Part shown: positions 35,442 through 42,491 of the stretch, piece by piece
Layout of the letters: each line of letters opens with the position of its first letter
How positions within the stretch are numbered: the stretch's first letter is position 1
DNA from: an unidentified eubacterium SCB49
GTDB lineage: Bacteria > Bacteroidota > Bacteroidia > Flavobacteriales > Flavobacteriaceae
Direction of reading: 5' to 3'
NCBI GenBank assembly: GCA_000170815.1
Contig: ABCO01000001.1
Coordinates: 310,001 to 374,000 of the forward strand
DNA length: 64,000 nt
Notes under the pieces: model-generated
Told to the model about the DNA's origin: nothing
The model's input: the letters and a program-made list of their open reading frames with translations, nothing else
Databases searched by the model: none
Program-made: the position numbers and the translations under genes

Positions 35442-36713
35442 TTAGTCAATCATATCAAAACCACAATAAGGAACTAATACTTCTGGTATTTTTATTCCCT
35501 CTGGTGTTTGATAGTTTTCTAATATTCCGGCAAGCACTCTAGGTAATGCTAGTGAGCTACCATTTAGGGTGTGTGCTAGTTTGTTTTTTCCGTCACTGTC
35601 TTTAAAGCGAAGTTTTAATCTGTTGGCTTGAAATGCTTCAAAGTTTGATGCACTAGAAATCTCTAACCATCTGTCTTGAGCCGTTGAGAATACTTCAAAA
35701 TCATACGTTAGAGCAGAAGTAAACCCTAAATCTCCAGCACATAAACGTAAAATTCTGAAAGGTAATTTTAACTCTCTTAAAATTTCAGTAATATGGTCTA
35801 CCATACCATCTAATGCCTTGTAACTATTGTCTGGATGTTCTACACGTACAATTTCTACTTTGTCAAACTGGTGTAATCTGTTAAGGCCTCTTACGTGAGC
35901 GCCATAACTTCCAGCTTCTCTTCTAAAACAAGGTGTGTATCCTGTACAAGTAATAGGTAAATCACTTTCTTGAACAAGGTTGTCTCTAAACATGTTTGTT
36001 ACAGGAACCTCTGCCGTAGGTATTAAATAAAGATCATCAACCCCTACGTGGTACATTTGTCCTTCTTTGTCTGGTAACTGTCCCGTACCAAAGCCAGAAG
36101 CTTCGTTTACTAATAGCGGTACCTGAACTTCTTTATAACCCGCATCTGTGTTTTTATCTAAAAAATAATTGATAAGTGCACGTTGCAGTTTAGCTCCTTT
36201 GCCTTTATATACTGGAAATCCAGCACCTGTAATTTTAACACCCAATTCAAAATCTATGATGTCATATTTTTTTGCTAATTCCCAATGTGGTAATGCACCT
36301 TCGTGAAGCACAGGAATATCCCCTTCTCTAAAAGTCTCTTCGTTATCATCTTCTGTCATACCTGCTGGCACAAGATCATTAGGAATGTTTGGGATGGTCC
36401 AAAGTAACTTTTGTAGTGTTTCTGAAATGCTATCCAATTGACCACCTAGTTCTTTTGAAGCCTCCTTAAGCTCACCTGTTTTTTCTTTTAAAACATTAGC
36501 TTCTTGTGCTTTTCCAGATTTAAAGAGATTCCCTATTTCTTTGGAAAGCACATTAGCTTCTGCCAATGTTTCATCAAGTTTAGCTTGCGTTGTTCTTCTT
36601 TGCTCGTCTAATGATATTGCTTCTTCTAATAAAGGTTGTGCGTCGATGCCTCTTTTTTGAAGGGCAACCACATAAGCATCTTTGTTCTCTTTAATTTCGT
36701 GTACTTGTAGCAT
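35442..36713 (-). CDS. serS: Seryl-tRNA synthetase
   Basis: 423 aa. N-terminal antiparallel coiled-coil arm (about 30-100) that reads the long variable arm of tRNA-Ser; class II core with motif 2 FRREAGSYGAHVRGLNRLHQF and motif 3 LPRVLAGILENYQ. It charges tRNA-Ser in the cytoplasm. The length and start are standard (MLQVHEIKENKD). Promoter at 36737-36770. Confidence 0.97.
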   Translation of the reverse strand: MLQVHEIKENKDAYVVALQKRGIDAQPLLEEAISLDEQRRTTQAKLDETLAEANVLSKEIGNLFKSGKAQEANVLKEKTGELKEASKELGGQLDSISETLQKLLWTIPNIPNDLVPAGMTEDDNEETFREGDIPVLHEGALPHWELAKKYDIIDFELGVKITGAGFPVYKGKGAKLQRALINYFLDKNTDAGYKEVQVPLLVNEASGFGTGQLPDKEGQMYHVGVDDLYLIPTAEVPVTNMFRDNLVQESDLPITCTGYTPCFRREAGSYGAHVRGLNRLHQFDKVEIVRVEHPDNSYKALDGMVDHITEILRELKLPFRILRLCAGDLGFTSALTYDFEVFSTAQDRWLEISSASNFEAFQANRLKLRFKDSDGKNKLAHTLNGSSLALPRVLAGILENYQTPEGIKIPEVLVPYCGFDMID

Positions 36714-36736
36714 AATTAGGTGTTTTTAACAAGCCG

Positions 36737-36770
36737 CAAAGTTATAGAAATTGTTAGAATGAATGACAAA
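36737..36770 (-). promoter_or_regulatory. serS promoter
   Basis: On the minus strand TTTG at 36770-36767, 22-base spacer, TAACTTTG at 36744-36737, which matches TAnnTTTG. It is 23 bases upstream of the serS ATG. Confidence 0.6.
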
Positions 36771-36814
36771 ATGCTTGTAAGTTTTGCTAAGAATTCTTAA
36801 AACAAGAAGGATTG

Positions 36815-37057
36815 TTAATTGATAATTTTAGAAATTAAATAAACAGTAATTAAAATAGGTATAATTCCCCAAAACAATAATACTAGGGTAGTTTTATATC
36901 TTTCTTTTTTATACTTGGTTTTGATGTCTTGTATTGCTTTTTGAACTTCTGCATTACTGTGTTTTTTGCCAAGACGATCACTTTGGTTTGAGCTTAAGTC
37001 TGTTTTTTCTTTGCGAAGTTTTTGTCTTCGCTTTATGGCGTCAAAATTGCCGTACAT
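36815..37057 (-). CDS. Small hypothetical single-span membrane protein
   Basis: 80 aa. A basic N-terminal region (KRRQKLRKEK) with a helical charged middle, then one membrane segment at about 56-77 (TLVLLFWGIIPILITVYLI). I recognise no family. Its ATG follows the stop of the HTTM gene with no gap, so it belongs to the ribF-HTTM-small protein operon. Confidence 0.75.
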   Translation of the reverse strand: MYGNFDAIKRRQKLRKEKTDLSSNQSDRLGKKHSNAEVQKAIQDIKTKYKKERYKTTLVLLFWGIIPILITVYLISKIIN

Positions 37058-38431
37058 TTATTTAACAGTATCTCTAGTTTTTAATTGCACTCTTGGATCT
37101 CTTGCCTGCTGTTTTGCATACGTTTCTGGAGAAGGTAAAATCCAGTCGTGATGCTCAAAATGTTTCCAGGGTTCTGCTGCTAGATCTACTTGGGGGTCTA
37201 TAAAAGGGTAGTAGCCGCCGCCATTTATTTTTACTTTAGATTTTACATACACCTCGACATCGCGGCCTTCTTTTGCTTCGGTTTCTTTTATACGTTGTGC
37301 GAGTTGCCAGATAAGATCTGGTTTAGATTTTACAGAACGTTTTTGTTTTTTGCTTAATAGCTTTTGATAGTTATATCTTTTTTTCTCTGTACTGTCTTTT
37401 TCTTTAGTGTAAACGGTAAGTGTTCCACTACGAGAGCGCAACATCATACGCCAACTTAAACGGTGCCCTTCTTCTGTCCAGAGTACGTCATCTTTAAAAG
37501 CCCAGTGACGCAAGGGGAGGAGCACTTGAAAAATAAAGTAAATACTAAATACGCCAATTAGCGCATTTTTGTAGTTGGGTACTTTTATTTCGCCAGCACT
37601 GTAGTGTGTTTTTTTGGGCAAAAAGCGACGTTGTAATATTTCCGAAGAGAAAAAGAACAAGGCAAATGCCATAGACATATATGGAAAAATACCTATTTGA
37701 AAAACAATGCTATTAAACAAATGGAAAAAGATAGAAACGCAAAATGCAAACATTCTTGTACGGCGATATAGTAATAGCGGTACGATAAGTAAATCGAATA
37801 AAATACCCACATAAGCAATGGTCCAGTGTACCCAATCTAATTGTAAAAAAGGGCCAATGAGCCAATAATCTGCTTTGCCTTTCATAAAAAGTGCTGCGAC
37901 GGTAGCGTCTAGCCATTGTGGATACCATTTTGCAATTGAGCCGTAGGTGTACACAATCAAAACTTGTAAAATAATGACCAGTGAAACCCATCGTGGCATA
38001 GATGGAGATTTTATTTCTTTATTGAAATGTGCATCTAAGCTAAGCCATCTATTTGCGGGTAAAAAGACCATTAACCAACACAGCAACATCATTAAATAGT
38101 AGTGATTGTTATACGATGTTTTCTGCATTAAATACACGCAAGACCACATTAAAGCATAACAAAACATGCTAAAACGATATTTGTAACCAAGCATTACAAG
38201 TACCCCAAAGGTTCCCATTAGTGCAAAATACCAGTACATTAAATCGCCAGGTAATGGTTGTAAAAAATCTAAACCAATAAAATTGAATGTAAAGTCGGGG
38301 TCTATAAGTGTTCTTTTTACCCAGCCAGTGGCAATAGCGCCATAACCTTCTATAGCAATGAGAAGACCGAAGACCACTCGCCATAAAACTAACCCTGTAT
38401 TATCTATATGTTTAAATAGAAATTTATTCAC
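37058..38431 (-). CDS. HTTM domain membrane protein (vitamin K-dependent carboxylase-like)
   Basis: 457 aa. N-terminal horizontally transferred transmembrane (HTTM) domain: DNTGLVLWRVVFGLLIAIEGY, SYNNHYYLMMLLCWLMVFLPANRWLSLDAH, and a basic soluble C-terminal part rich in KKR. The family includes eukaryotic gamma-glutamyl carboxylase; bacterial members have no settled role. The start is GTG at 38431, inside ribF by 8 bases. Inner membrane. Confidence 0.85.
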   Translation of the reverse strand: MNKFLFKHIDNTGLVLWRVVFGLLIAIEGYGAIATGWVKRTLIDPDFTFNFIGLDFLQPLPGDLMYWYFALMGTFGVLVMLGYKYRFSMFCYALMWSCVYLMQKTSYNNHYYLMMLLCWLMVFLPANRWLSLDAHFNKEIKSPSMPRWVSLVIILQVLIVYTYGSIAKWYPQWLDATVAALFMKGKADYWLIGPFLQLDWVHWTIAYVGILFDLLIVPLLLYRRTRMFAFCVSIFFHLFNSIVFQIGIFPYMSMAFALFFFSSEILQRRFLPKKTHYSAGEIKVPNYKNALIGVFSIYFIFQVLLPLRHWAFKDDVLWTEEGHRLSWRMMLRSRSGTLTVYTKEKDSTEKKRYNYQKLLSKKQKRSVKSKPDLIWQLAQRIKETEAKEGRDVEVYVKSKVKINGGGYYPFIDPQVDLAAEPWKHFEHHDWILPSPETYAKQQARDPRVQLKTRDTVK

Positions 38432-39356
38432 ACGTTTTTATAAAATTTTTAGCAAAAAGCTCATCACCAGCGATAGCTTTTTTTAATGCAGGTAAACCGT
38501 CAAATGTAGCTTCGTCTCTTATGTATTTTAAAAAACTTAATGTTATTTGTAGGTCGTAAAGATTGCCTTCAAAATCAAGAAAATAGGTTTCTATTGTTGT
38601 TGTTTTGCCCCCCACGGTTGGGTTTGTTCCTATGCTTGTGATGCCATAGACCGCTTTTTCATTTATGGTCGCTTGGGTTACATACACTCCGTTTTTAGGA
38701 ATCAATTTATACGCTTCGTCTGGTTTTAAATTTGCTGTAGGATAGTCAAGTGTGCGTCCTATGGCTTTTCCTTTTTCTATGGTGCCAGTAATATTATAAT
38801 TGTAACCTAAATAATTGTTTGCCGTTTCAATATCACCTTGTTCAAGTGCCTTTCTGATTTTTGTAGAACTTACAGCAACATCATCTAGTTCTTGTGCTGT
38901 TATTTCTTCTACGTCAAAGAGGTATGTTTTGCCAAACTCTTTTAAGTCGTTAATATCTGCTGCGCGGTTACGCCCAAAACGGTGGTCATAGCCTATAATG
39001 ATTTTTTTTGCTTTTAGTTGATTTACGAGAATATCGCGTACATATTCTGTCGCTGTTAATCTTGAAAAACCGTGTGTAAAAGGGTGTATTACTAGGTGTT
39101 GAATACCTAATGCAGCCACGTGATTCTTTTTTTCTTCTAGCGTATGTAGCATCTTAATGCTTGTGTCTTTTTGTAAAACCATACGAGGGTGCGGAAAAAA
39201 TGTAAGCAAGACAGCATCTAAATCTAGATCTTTTGCGGTTTTTGCTAAGCGTTTTAAAATGGTGGCATGCCCCACGTGAACTCCGTCAAAAGTACCTATG
39301 GTTACCACACTACCACGATCATTTTTATATGCTGCTGCGCCTTTGTGTACTTTCAT
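38424..39356 (-). CDS. ribF: Bifunctional riboflavin kinase/FAD synthetase RibF
   Basis: 310 aa. FAD synthetase domain: VTIGTFDGVHVGHATIL (HxGH-type nucleotide site) and GYDHRFGRNRAAD; C-terminal riboflavin kinase domain: YPTANLKPDEAY and NGVYVTQATI. It converts riboflavin to FMN and FMN to FAD. It starts one base after pth and is followed by the HTTM gene. Confidence 0.96.
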   Translation of the reverse strand: MKVHKGAAAYKNDRGSVVTIGTFDGVHVGHATILKRLAKTAKDLDLDAVLLTFFPHPRMVLQKDTSIKMLHTLEEKKNHVAALGIQHLVIHPFTHGFSRLTATEYVRDILVNQLKAKKIIIGYDHRFGRNRAADINDLKEFGKTYLFDVEEITAQELDDVAVSSTKIRKALEQGDIETANNYLGYNYNITGTIEKGKAIGRTLDYPTANLKPDEAYKLIPKNGVYVTQATINEKAVYGITSIGTNPTVGGKTTTIETYFLDFEGNLYDLQITLSFLKYIRDEATFDGLPALKKAIAGDELFAKNFIKTCE

Positions 39357-40061
39357 TTACTTTCCGTTAAAAGCGTTCATAGTATTGCTAGCTCCTGCAA
39401 GTCCGAAAGATTCTACGGCTTGTTTTGCTTTTTCTAATCGTTCAATAAGTTCAGATTCTTCTTGTGCGGTCCATTCGCCTAAAACGTAATCTACTTGGCG
39501 CCCTTTTGCAAAGGCATCGCTTATTCCAAATCTAAACCGAGGATATTTACCATTACCTAGTGTCGCTTGTATGTCTTTAAGACCATTGTGGCCGCCACTG
39601 CTTCCTTGCGTTTTTATTCTAAAAGTACCAAAAGGTAAGTTAAGGTCGTCTGTAACCACAAGTAGGTTTTCTACTGAAATTTTCTCTTTGTCTAACCAAT
39701 ATTTAACTGCTTTTCCACTTAAGTTCATAAAGGTAGAAGGTTTCAGTAATATGAAAGTGCGCCCTTTTTTCTTAAGTGTAGTTATATCGCCAAGTTTCAC
39801 GGTTTCCCAGCTTAGGTCTTCATGTTTGGCTATATAGTCTAGCACTTTGAAGCCAATGTTATGGCGTGTGTTTTCATATTTAGGCCCAATGTTACCTAGA
39901 CCGGCAATTAAAAATTTTTTCATCGTTGTTTCTTCACGAGGTTGTTTGATTCTTTCTTCGGTATCTAAAATATTTTCAGAAGACTTTGTGGTAGTTATAG
40001 TCTTACTGTTGTTTTTAGCAGGATCGTCAAGCCCAAAAAATTTCCGAAGTAATGAGATCAT
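39357..40061 (-). CDS. pth: Peptidyl-tRNA hydrolase
   Basis: 234 aa as the long frame; the Pth domain itself begins at the internal ATG at 39923 (MKKFLIAGLGNIG), giving 188 aa. The motifs ENTRHNIGFKVLD (catalytic His), LLKPSTFMNLSGKAV and GGHNGLKDI are those of Pth. The 46-residue extension (MISLLRKFFGLDDP...) is charged and may be real or a start artefact: it begins only 29 bases after the rplY terminator, leaving little room for a promoter. Pth recycles peptidyl-tRNA released from ribosomes. Co-transcribed with ribF. Confidence 0.9.
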   Translation of the reverse strand: MISLLRKFFGLDDPAKNNSKTITTTKSSENILDTEERIKQPREETTMKKFLIAGLGNIGPKYENTRHNIGFKVLDYIAKHEDLSWETVKLGDITTLKKKGRTFILLKPSTFMNLSGKAVKYWLDKEKISVENLLVVTDDLNLPFGTFRIKTQGSSGGHNGLKDIQATLGNGKYPRFRFGISDAFAKGRQVDYVLGEWTAQEESELIERLEKAKQAVESFGLAGASNTMNAFNGK

Positions 40062-40089
40062 AGCTTTTTATTAAAAGAGTAAAAATAAA

Positions 40090-40119
40090 AAAAGCATCTC
40101 GAATTAACGAGATGCTTTT
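40090..40119 (-). terminator. rplY terminator
   Basis: AAAAGCATCTCG (40090-40101) pairs with CGAGATGCTTTT (40108-40119), loop of 6. On the minus strand it is followed by TTTTTATTTTTA, 24 bases after the rplY stop. Confidence 0.88.
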
Positions 40120-40142
40120 AGTATAATTAAAAGGGATGTTGC

Positions 40143-40757
40143 TTATTCTGCAGCAGCCTCTTCTGTTCCTTCTTCACCTTCTTCATCTTCATCGTCTCCA
40201 GTATCTGCTACAGCAGTTCTAGAAGTTCTTACTTGGCAAATAACTTCGTTATCTGAGTGAAGTATTGTGAATTTGTCGTTTGCAGCAGCAGTTACGTATA
40301 ACTTGTCACCAATTTTCATTTCAGTAATATCTACTTCAATAACGTCTGGTAAGTTAGCTGGTATAGCTTTAACACGTAGTTTACGAGAAACGATACGTAA
40401 AGTACCACCATTACGAACACCACGAGAGTTACCTGTGATACGTACTGGAATTTCTAGCATTACTTCTTTATCGTCAGAAATTTGATAGAAGTCTATGTGT
40501 AATATTCTGTCAGTTACTGGATGAAACTGGATATCTTGTAAGATAGCGTCCACTTTTTTTCCATCTAATTCAATAACAACCGTATGTACGTCTGGCGTAT
40601 ATACGAGTTTGCTAAATGCTAATTCATCTGCTGAAAAGTGAATAGGTGCTTCTCCTCCGTATACTACGCAAGGTACCTTCCCAGCATCGCGTAAGGCTTT
40701 AGTTGCTTTTTTGCCTACACTTTCTCTTTGAGATCCGTTGATTGTAATTGATTTCAT
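40143..40757 (-). CDS. rplY: 50S ribosomal protein L25 (general stress protein Ctc type)
   Basis: 204 aa, the long Ctc form. The N-terminal L25 domain ([25 protein letters not shown]) binds 5S rRNA; the C-terminal TL5 domain follows and the protein ends in an acidic tail ([13 protein letters not shown]...). It has its own promoter, leader hairpin and terminator, so it is a monocistronic unit. Confidence 0.96.
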   Translation of the reverse strand: MKSITINGSQRESVGKKATKALRDAGKVPCVVYGGEAPIHFSADELAFSKLVYTPDVHTVVIELDGKKVDAILQDIQFHPVTDRILHIDFYQISDDKEVMLEIPVRITGNSRGVRNGGTLRIVSRKLRVKAIPANLPDVIEVDITEMKIGDKLYVTAAANDKFTILHSDNEVICQVRTSRTAVADTGDDEDEEGEEGTEEAAAE

Positions 40758-40795
40758 TTTAATCTGAAATTTTAAATTATTGATTTATAGTGCTT

Positions 40796-40848
40796 AGCCG
40801 TTTTGGTCTAAGCGGCTGCAAATATAGTTTAATTATATAGAAAGGCAA
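40796..40848 (-). promoter_or_regulatory. rplY promoter and leader hairpin
   Basis: Minus strand: TTTG at 40848-40845 region, 19-base spacer, TATATTTG at 40826-40819, an excellent Bacteroidota promoter. The expected transcript starts near 40812; downstream of the -7, bases 40817-40796 carry AGCCG/CGGCT arms that could form a leader hairpin. Confidence 0.65.
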
Positions 40849-40860
40849 AGAAAAAGAATA

Positions 40861-40960
40861 TAGACCGTTGCGCTAATTGCATAAGGAGTATAGAAAAAAG
40901 ACAACACTTTTGATTTTATTGATCAAAAGTGTTGTCTTTTTTTATTAGTGCAGCGGTCTA
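40861..40960. repeat. Nested palindrome containing the prs terminator
   Basis: Outer arms TAGACCGTTGCGCTAAT (40861-40877) and ATTAGTGCAGCGGTCTA (40944-40960) are inverted repeats with two differences, both of which make G-U pairs in plus-strand RNA. Inside, GACAACACTTTTGAT (40900-40914) and ATCAAAAGTGTTGTC (40922-40936) make a second 15-pair stem. The whole 100 bases can form a cruciform. Confidence 0.6.
40894..40943. terminator. prs terminator, bidirectional
   Basis: The inner 15-pair stem is flanked by AAAAAA on the left and TTTTTTT on the right, so it can stop transcription on either strand. It lies 40 bases after the prs stop on the minus strand. Confidence 0.85.
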
Positions 40961-40982
40961 GCTTCAAAAATTTTATGAAAAC

Positions 40983-41921
40983 TTACATTATAAACTTAGA
41001 GCTAATACTTTGGTTAACCTGTACGCTTTTCATTACATCTGCAAATAATTTTGCGCAAGAAAGTACTCTTAGTTTTGGGCTTTCTTGACGTAGTGGTATT
41101 GAGTCTGTAACAATAAGTTCTTCTAGTTTTGAAGCTTCTAGGCGGTCGTAAGCTGCGCCAGAAAGTATAGGGTGTGTACAGATTGCTCTCACAGATAATG
41201 CTCCTCTTTCCATCATTAAGTCTGCAGCTTTTGTGAGTGTTCCAGCAGTATCTACCATATCATCTACTAATACTACATTTTTACCTTTTACATCACCAAT
41301 TAATTCCATGTGGCTAATGATGTTTGCTTTTTCGCGTTGTTTGTAACAGATAACAACATCGCTTTCCATGGCTTTAGAATAAGCATAGGCTCTTTTAGAA
41401 CCACCCATATCTGGAGAAGCAATAGTTAGGTTAGGTAGGTTTAAGGTTTTTAAGTACGGTAAGAAAATTGTAGAAGCAAAAAGGTGATCTACAGGTTTTT
41501 CAAAAAATCCTTGTATTTGGTCTGCGTGTAAATCCATTGTAATGATACGTGTTGCTCCAGCTGTTTCTAGCATTTTTGCAATCATTTTTGCAGCAATAGG
41601 TACACGAGGTTTGTCTTTACGGTCTTGTCTTGCCCAACCAAAATAAGGCATAACCGCTGTAATGTGTCTTGCACTTGCTCTTTTTGCAGCATCACACATT
41701 AAAAGTAGTTCCATTAAGTGGTCACTACTTGGGTGTGTAGAGCCAATTAAAAACACTCTGCAACCACGAACCGATTCTTCAAACGATGGTTGGAATTCTC
41801 CATCACTGTATGTTGATGTAATAATATTTCCTAACGGAATTCCATATTCTTTTGCGATATCTTTTGCAAGATCTTGCGATTGTTTACAAGCAAATATTTT
41901 AGGTGTTGGTCCGGTAGCCAT
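40983..41921 (-). CDS. prs: Ribose-phosphate pyrophosphokinase
   Basis: 312 aa from the ATG at 41921 (MATGPTPKIFACKQS); the frame is open 28 codons further, but that stretch covers the -7 element at 41950. Motifs: TYSDGEFQPSFEESVRG, MPYFGWARQDRK (ATP site), DLHADQIQGFF, and the PRPP loop VLVDDMVDTAGTL. It makes PRPP from ribose 5-phosphate and ATP for nucleotide, His and Trp synthesis. Confidence 0.96.
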   Translation of the reverse strand: MATGPTPKIFACKQSQDLAKDIAKEYGIPLGNIITSTYSDGEFQPSFEESVRGCRVFLIGSTHPSSDHLMELLLMCDAAKRASARHITAVMPYFGWARQDRKDKPRVPIAAKMIAKMLETAGATRIITMDLHADQIQGFFEKPVDHLFASTIFLPYLKTLNLPNLTIASPDMGGSKRAYAYSKAMESDVVICYKQREKANIISHMELIGDVKGKNVVLVDDMVDTAGTLTKAADLMMERGALSVRAICTHPILSGAAYDRLEASKLEELIVTDSIPLRQESPKLRVLSCAKLFADVMKSVQVNQSISSKFIM

Positions 41922-41949
41922 GATATAGAGGTGTTTTATTTTGTTTTGA

Positions 41950-41957
41950 CAAAAGTA
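41950..41957 (-). promoter_or_regulatory. prs -7 promoter element
   Basis: On the minus strand TACTTTTG, matching TAnnTTTG, 28 bases upstream of the ATG at 41921. No clear -33 TTG. It supports 41921 over the longer frame start. Confidence 0.45.
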
Positions 41958-42041
41958 CGTGAAACTACGGGCTTTAAAAAAAATGTTTTTTTGATTTACT
42001 AACAATCTATAAATAGGTTTGGATTGATTTTAAAATTTACA

Positions 42042-42070
42042 TTGTAGATTTAAATAAATGATTATTTTTG
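42042..42070 (+). promoter_or_regulatory. tRNA-Leu promoter
   Basis: TTG at 42042-42044, 18-base spacer, TATTTTTG at 42063-42070 (TAnnTTTG), 48 bases upstream of the mature tRNA. Confidence 0.6.
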
Positions 42071-42118
42071 CAGTCCGTTTTAAATAACGGTACTACCTTT
42101 TATCTCTAGGATAAAGAA

Positions 42119-42200
42119 GCTCGAGTGGCGGAATTGGTAGACGCGCTGGATTCAAAATCCAGTGACTTCGGTCGTGCGGGTTCGATTCCCGCCTCGAGTA
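42119..42200 (+). tRNA. tRNA-Leu (anticodon CAA)
   Basis: An 82-base class II tRNA. Acceptor GCTCGAG pairs with CTCGAGT (first pair G-U), the D arm has GGCGGAATTGGTAGACGC, the anticodon stem-loop is CTGGA-TTCAAAA-TCCAG with anticodon CAA reading UUG, a long variable arm TGACTTCGGTCG follows, and the T arm is GCGGG-TTCGATT-CCCGC. Discriminator A at 42200; CCA is not encoded. A terminator follows at once. Confidence 0.97.
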
Positions 42201-42201
42201 C

Positions 42202-42231
42202 AAAGCCTTCAGGAAACTGAAGGCTTTTTTT
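42202..42231 (+). terminator. tRNA-Leu terminator
   Basis: AAAGCCTTCAG-GAAA-CTGAAGGCTTT followed by TTTT: 11 pairs with a GAAA tetraloop, 2 bases after the tRNA. Confidence 0.9.
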
Positions 42232-42342
42232 GTGTCCTTATGCTATTGATATATAGTGGTTTGTCTTCATTGTGGTTAGGGTCTATTGCGGGCTGCTATT
42301 ATCCACTCTTTGCGTTTTAAAATTAATTTCACCTTAACTCTA

Positions 42343-42470
42343 ATTTAGAACGAAACACGCAAGTAGCTTATAATCAGTTTGTTGCGGATAAATCTATTTA
42401 GAATCAATCTCAATAATAGCTTTATTTGATTTCTATTCTTATTTAGAATAAATAAAAATAAGTAATTTTG
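42343..42470 (+). promoter_or_regulatory. Promoter and three repeated boxes upstream of the haem-type TonB operon
   Basis: The -7 element TAATTTTG (TAnnTTTG) is at 42463-42470, 21 bases before the ATG at 42492. Upstream are three direct copies of ATTTAGAA: at 42343-42350, 42396-42403 and 42441-42448. The last two extend to TATTTAGAATCAAT and TATTTAGAATAAAT. The promoter-proximal copy is part of a 17-base palindrome TTATTTA-GAA-TAAATAA (42439-42455), and its core is identical to the box at the suf promoter (3223-3235). A Fur-like iron regulator is the natural candidate. Confidence 0.55.
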
Positions 42471-42491
42471 TCGCTCATAATTAAACAATGT

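Noticed and set aside
42063..42231. tRNA-Leu as an integration (att) site for the adjacent TonB operon
   Set aside because: No integrase and no direct repeat of the tRNA 3' end was seen downstream; the operon looks native in composition.
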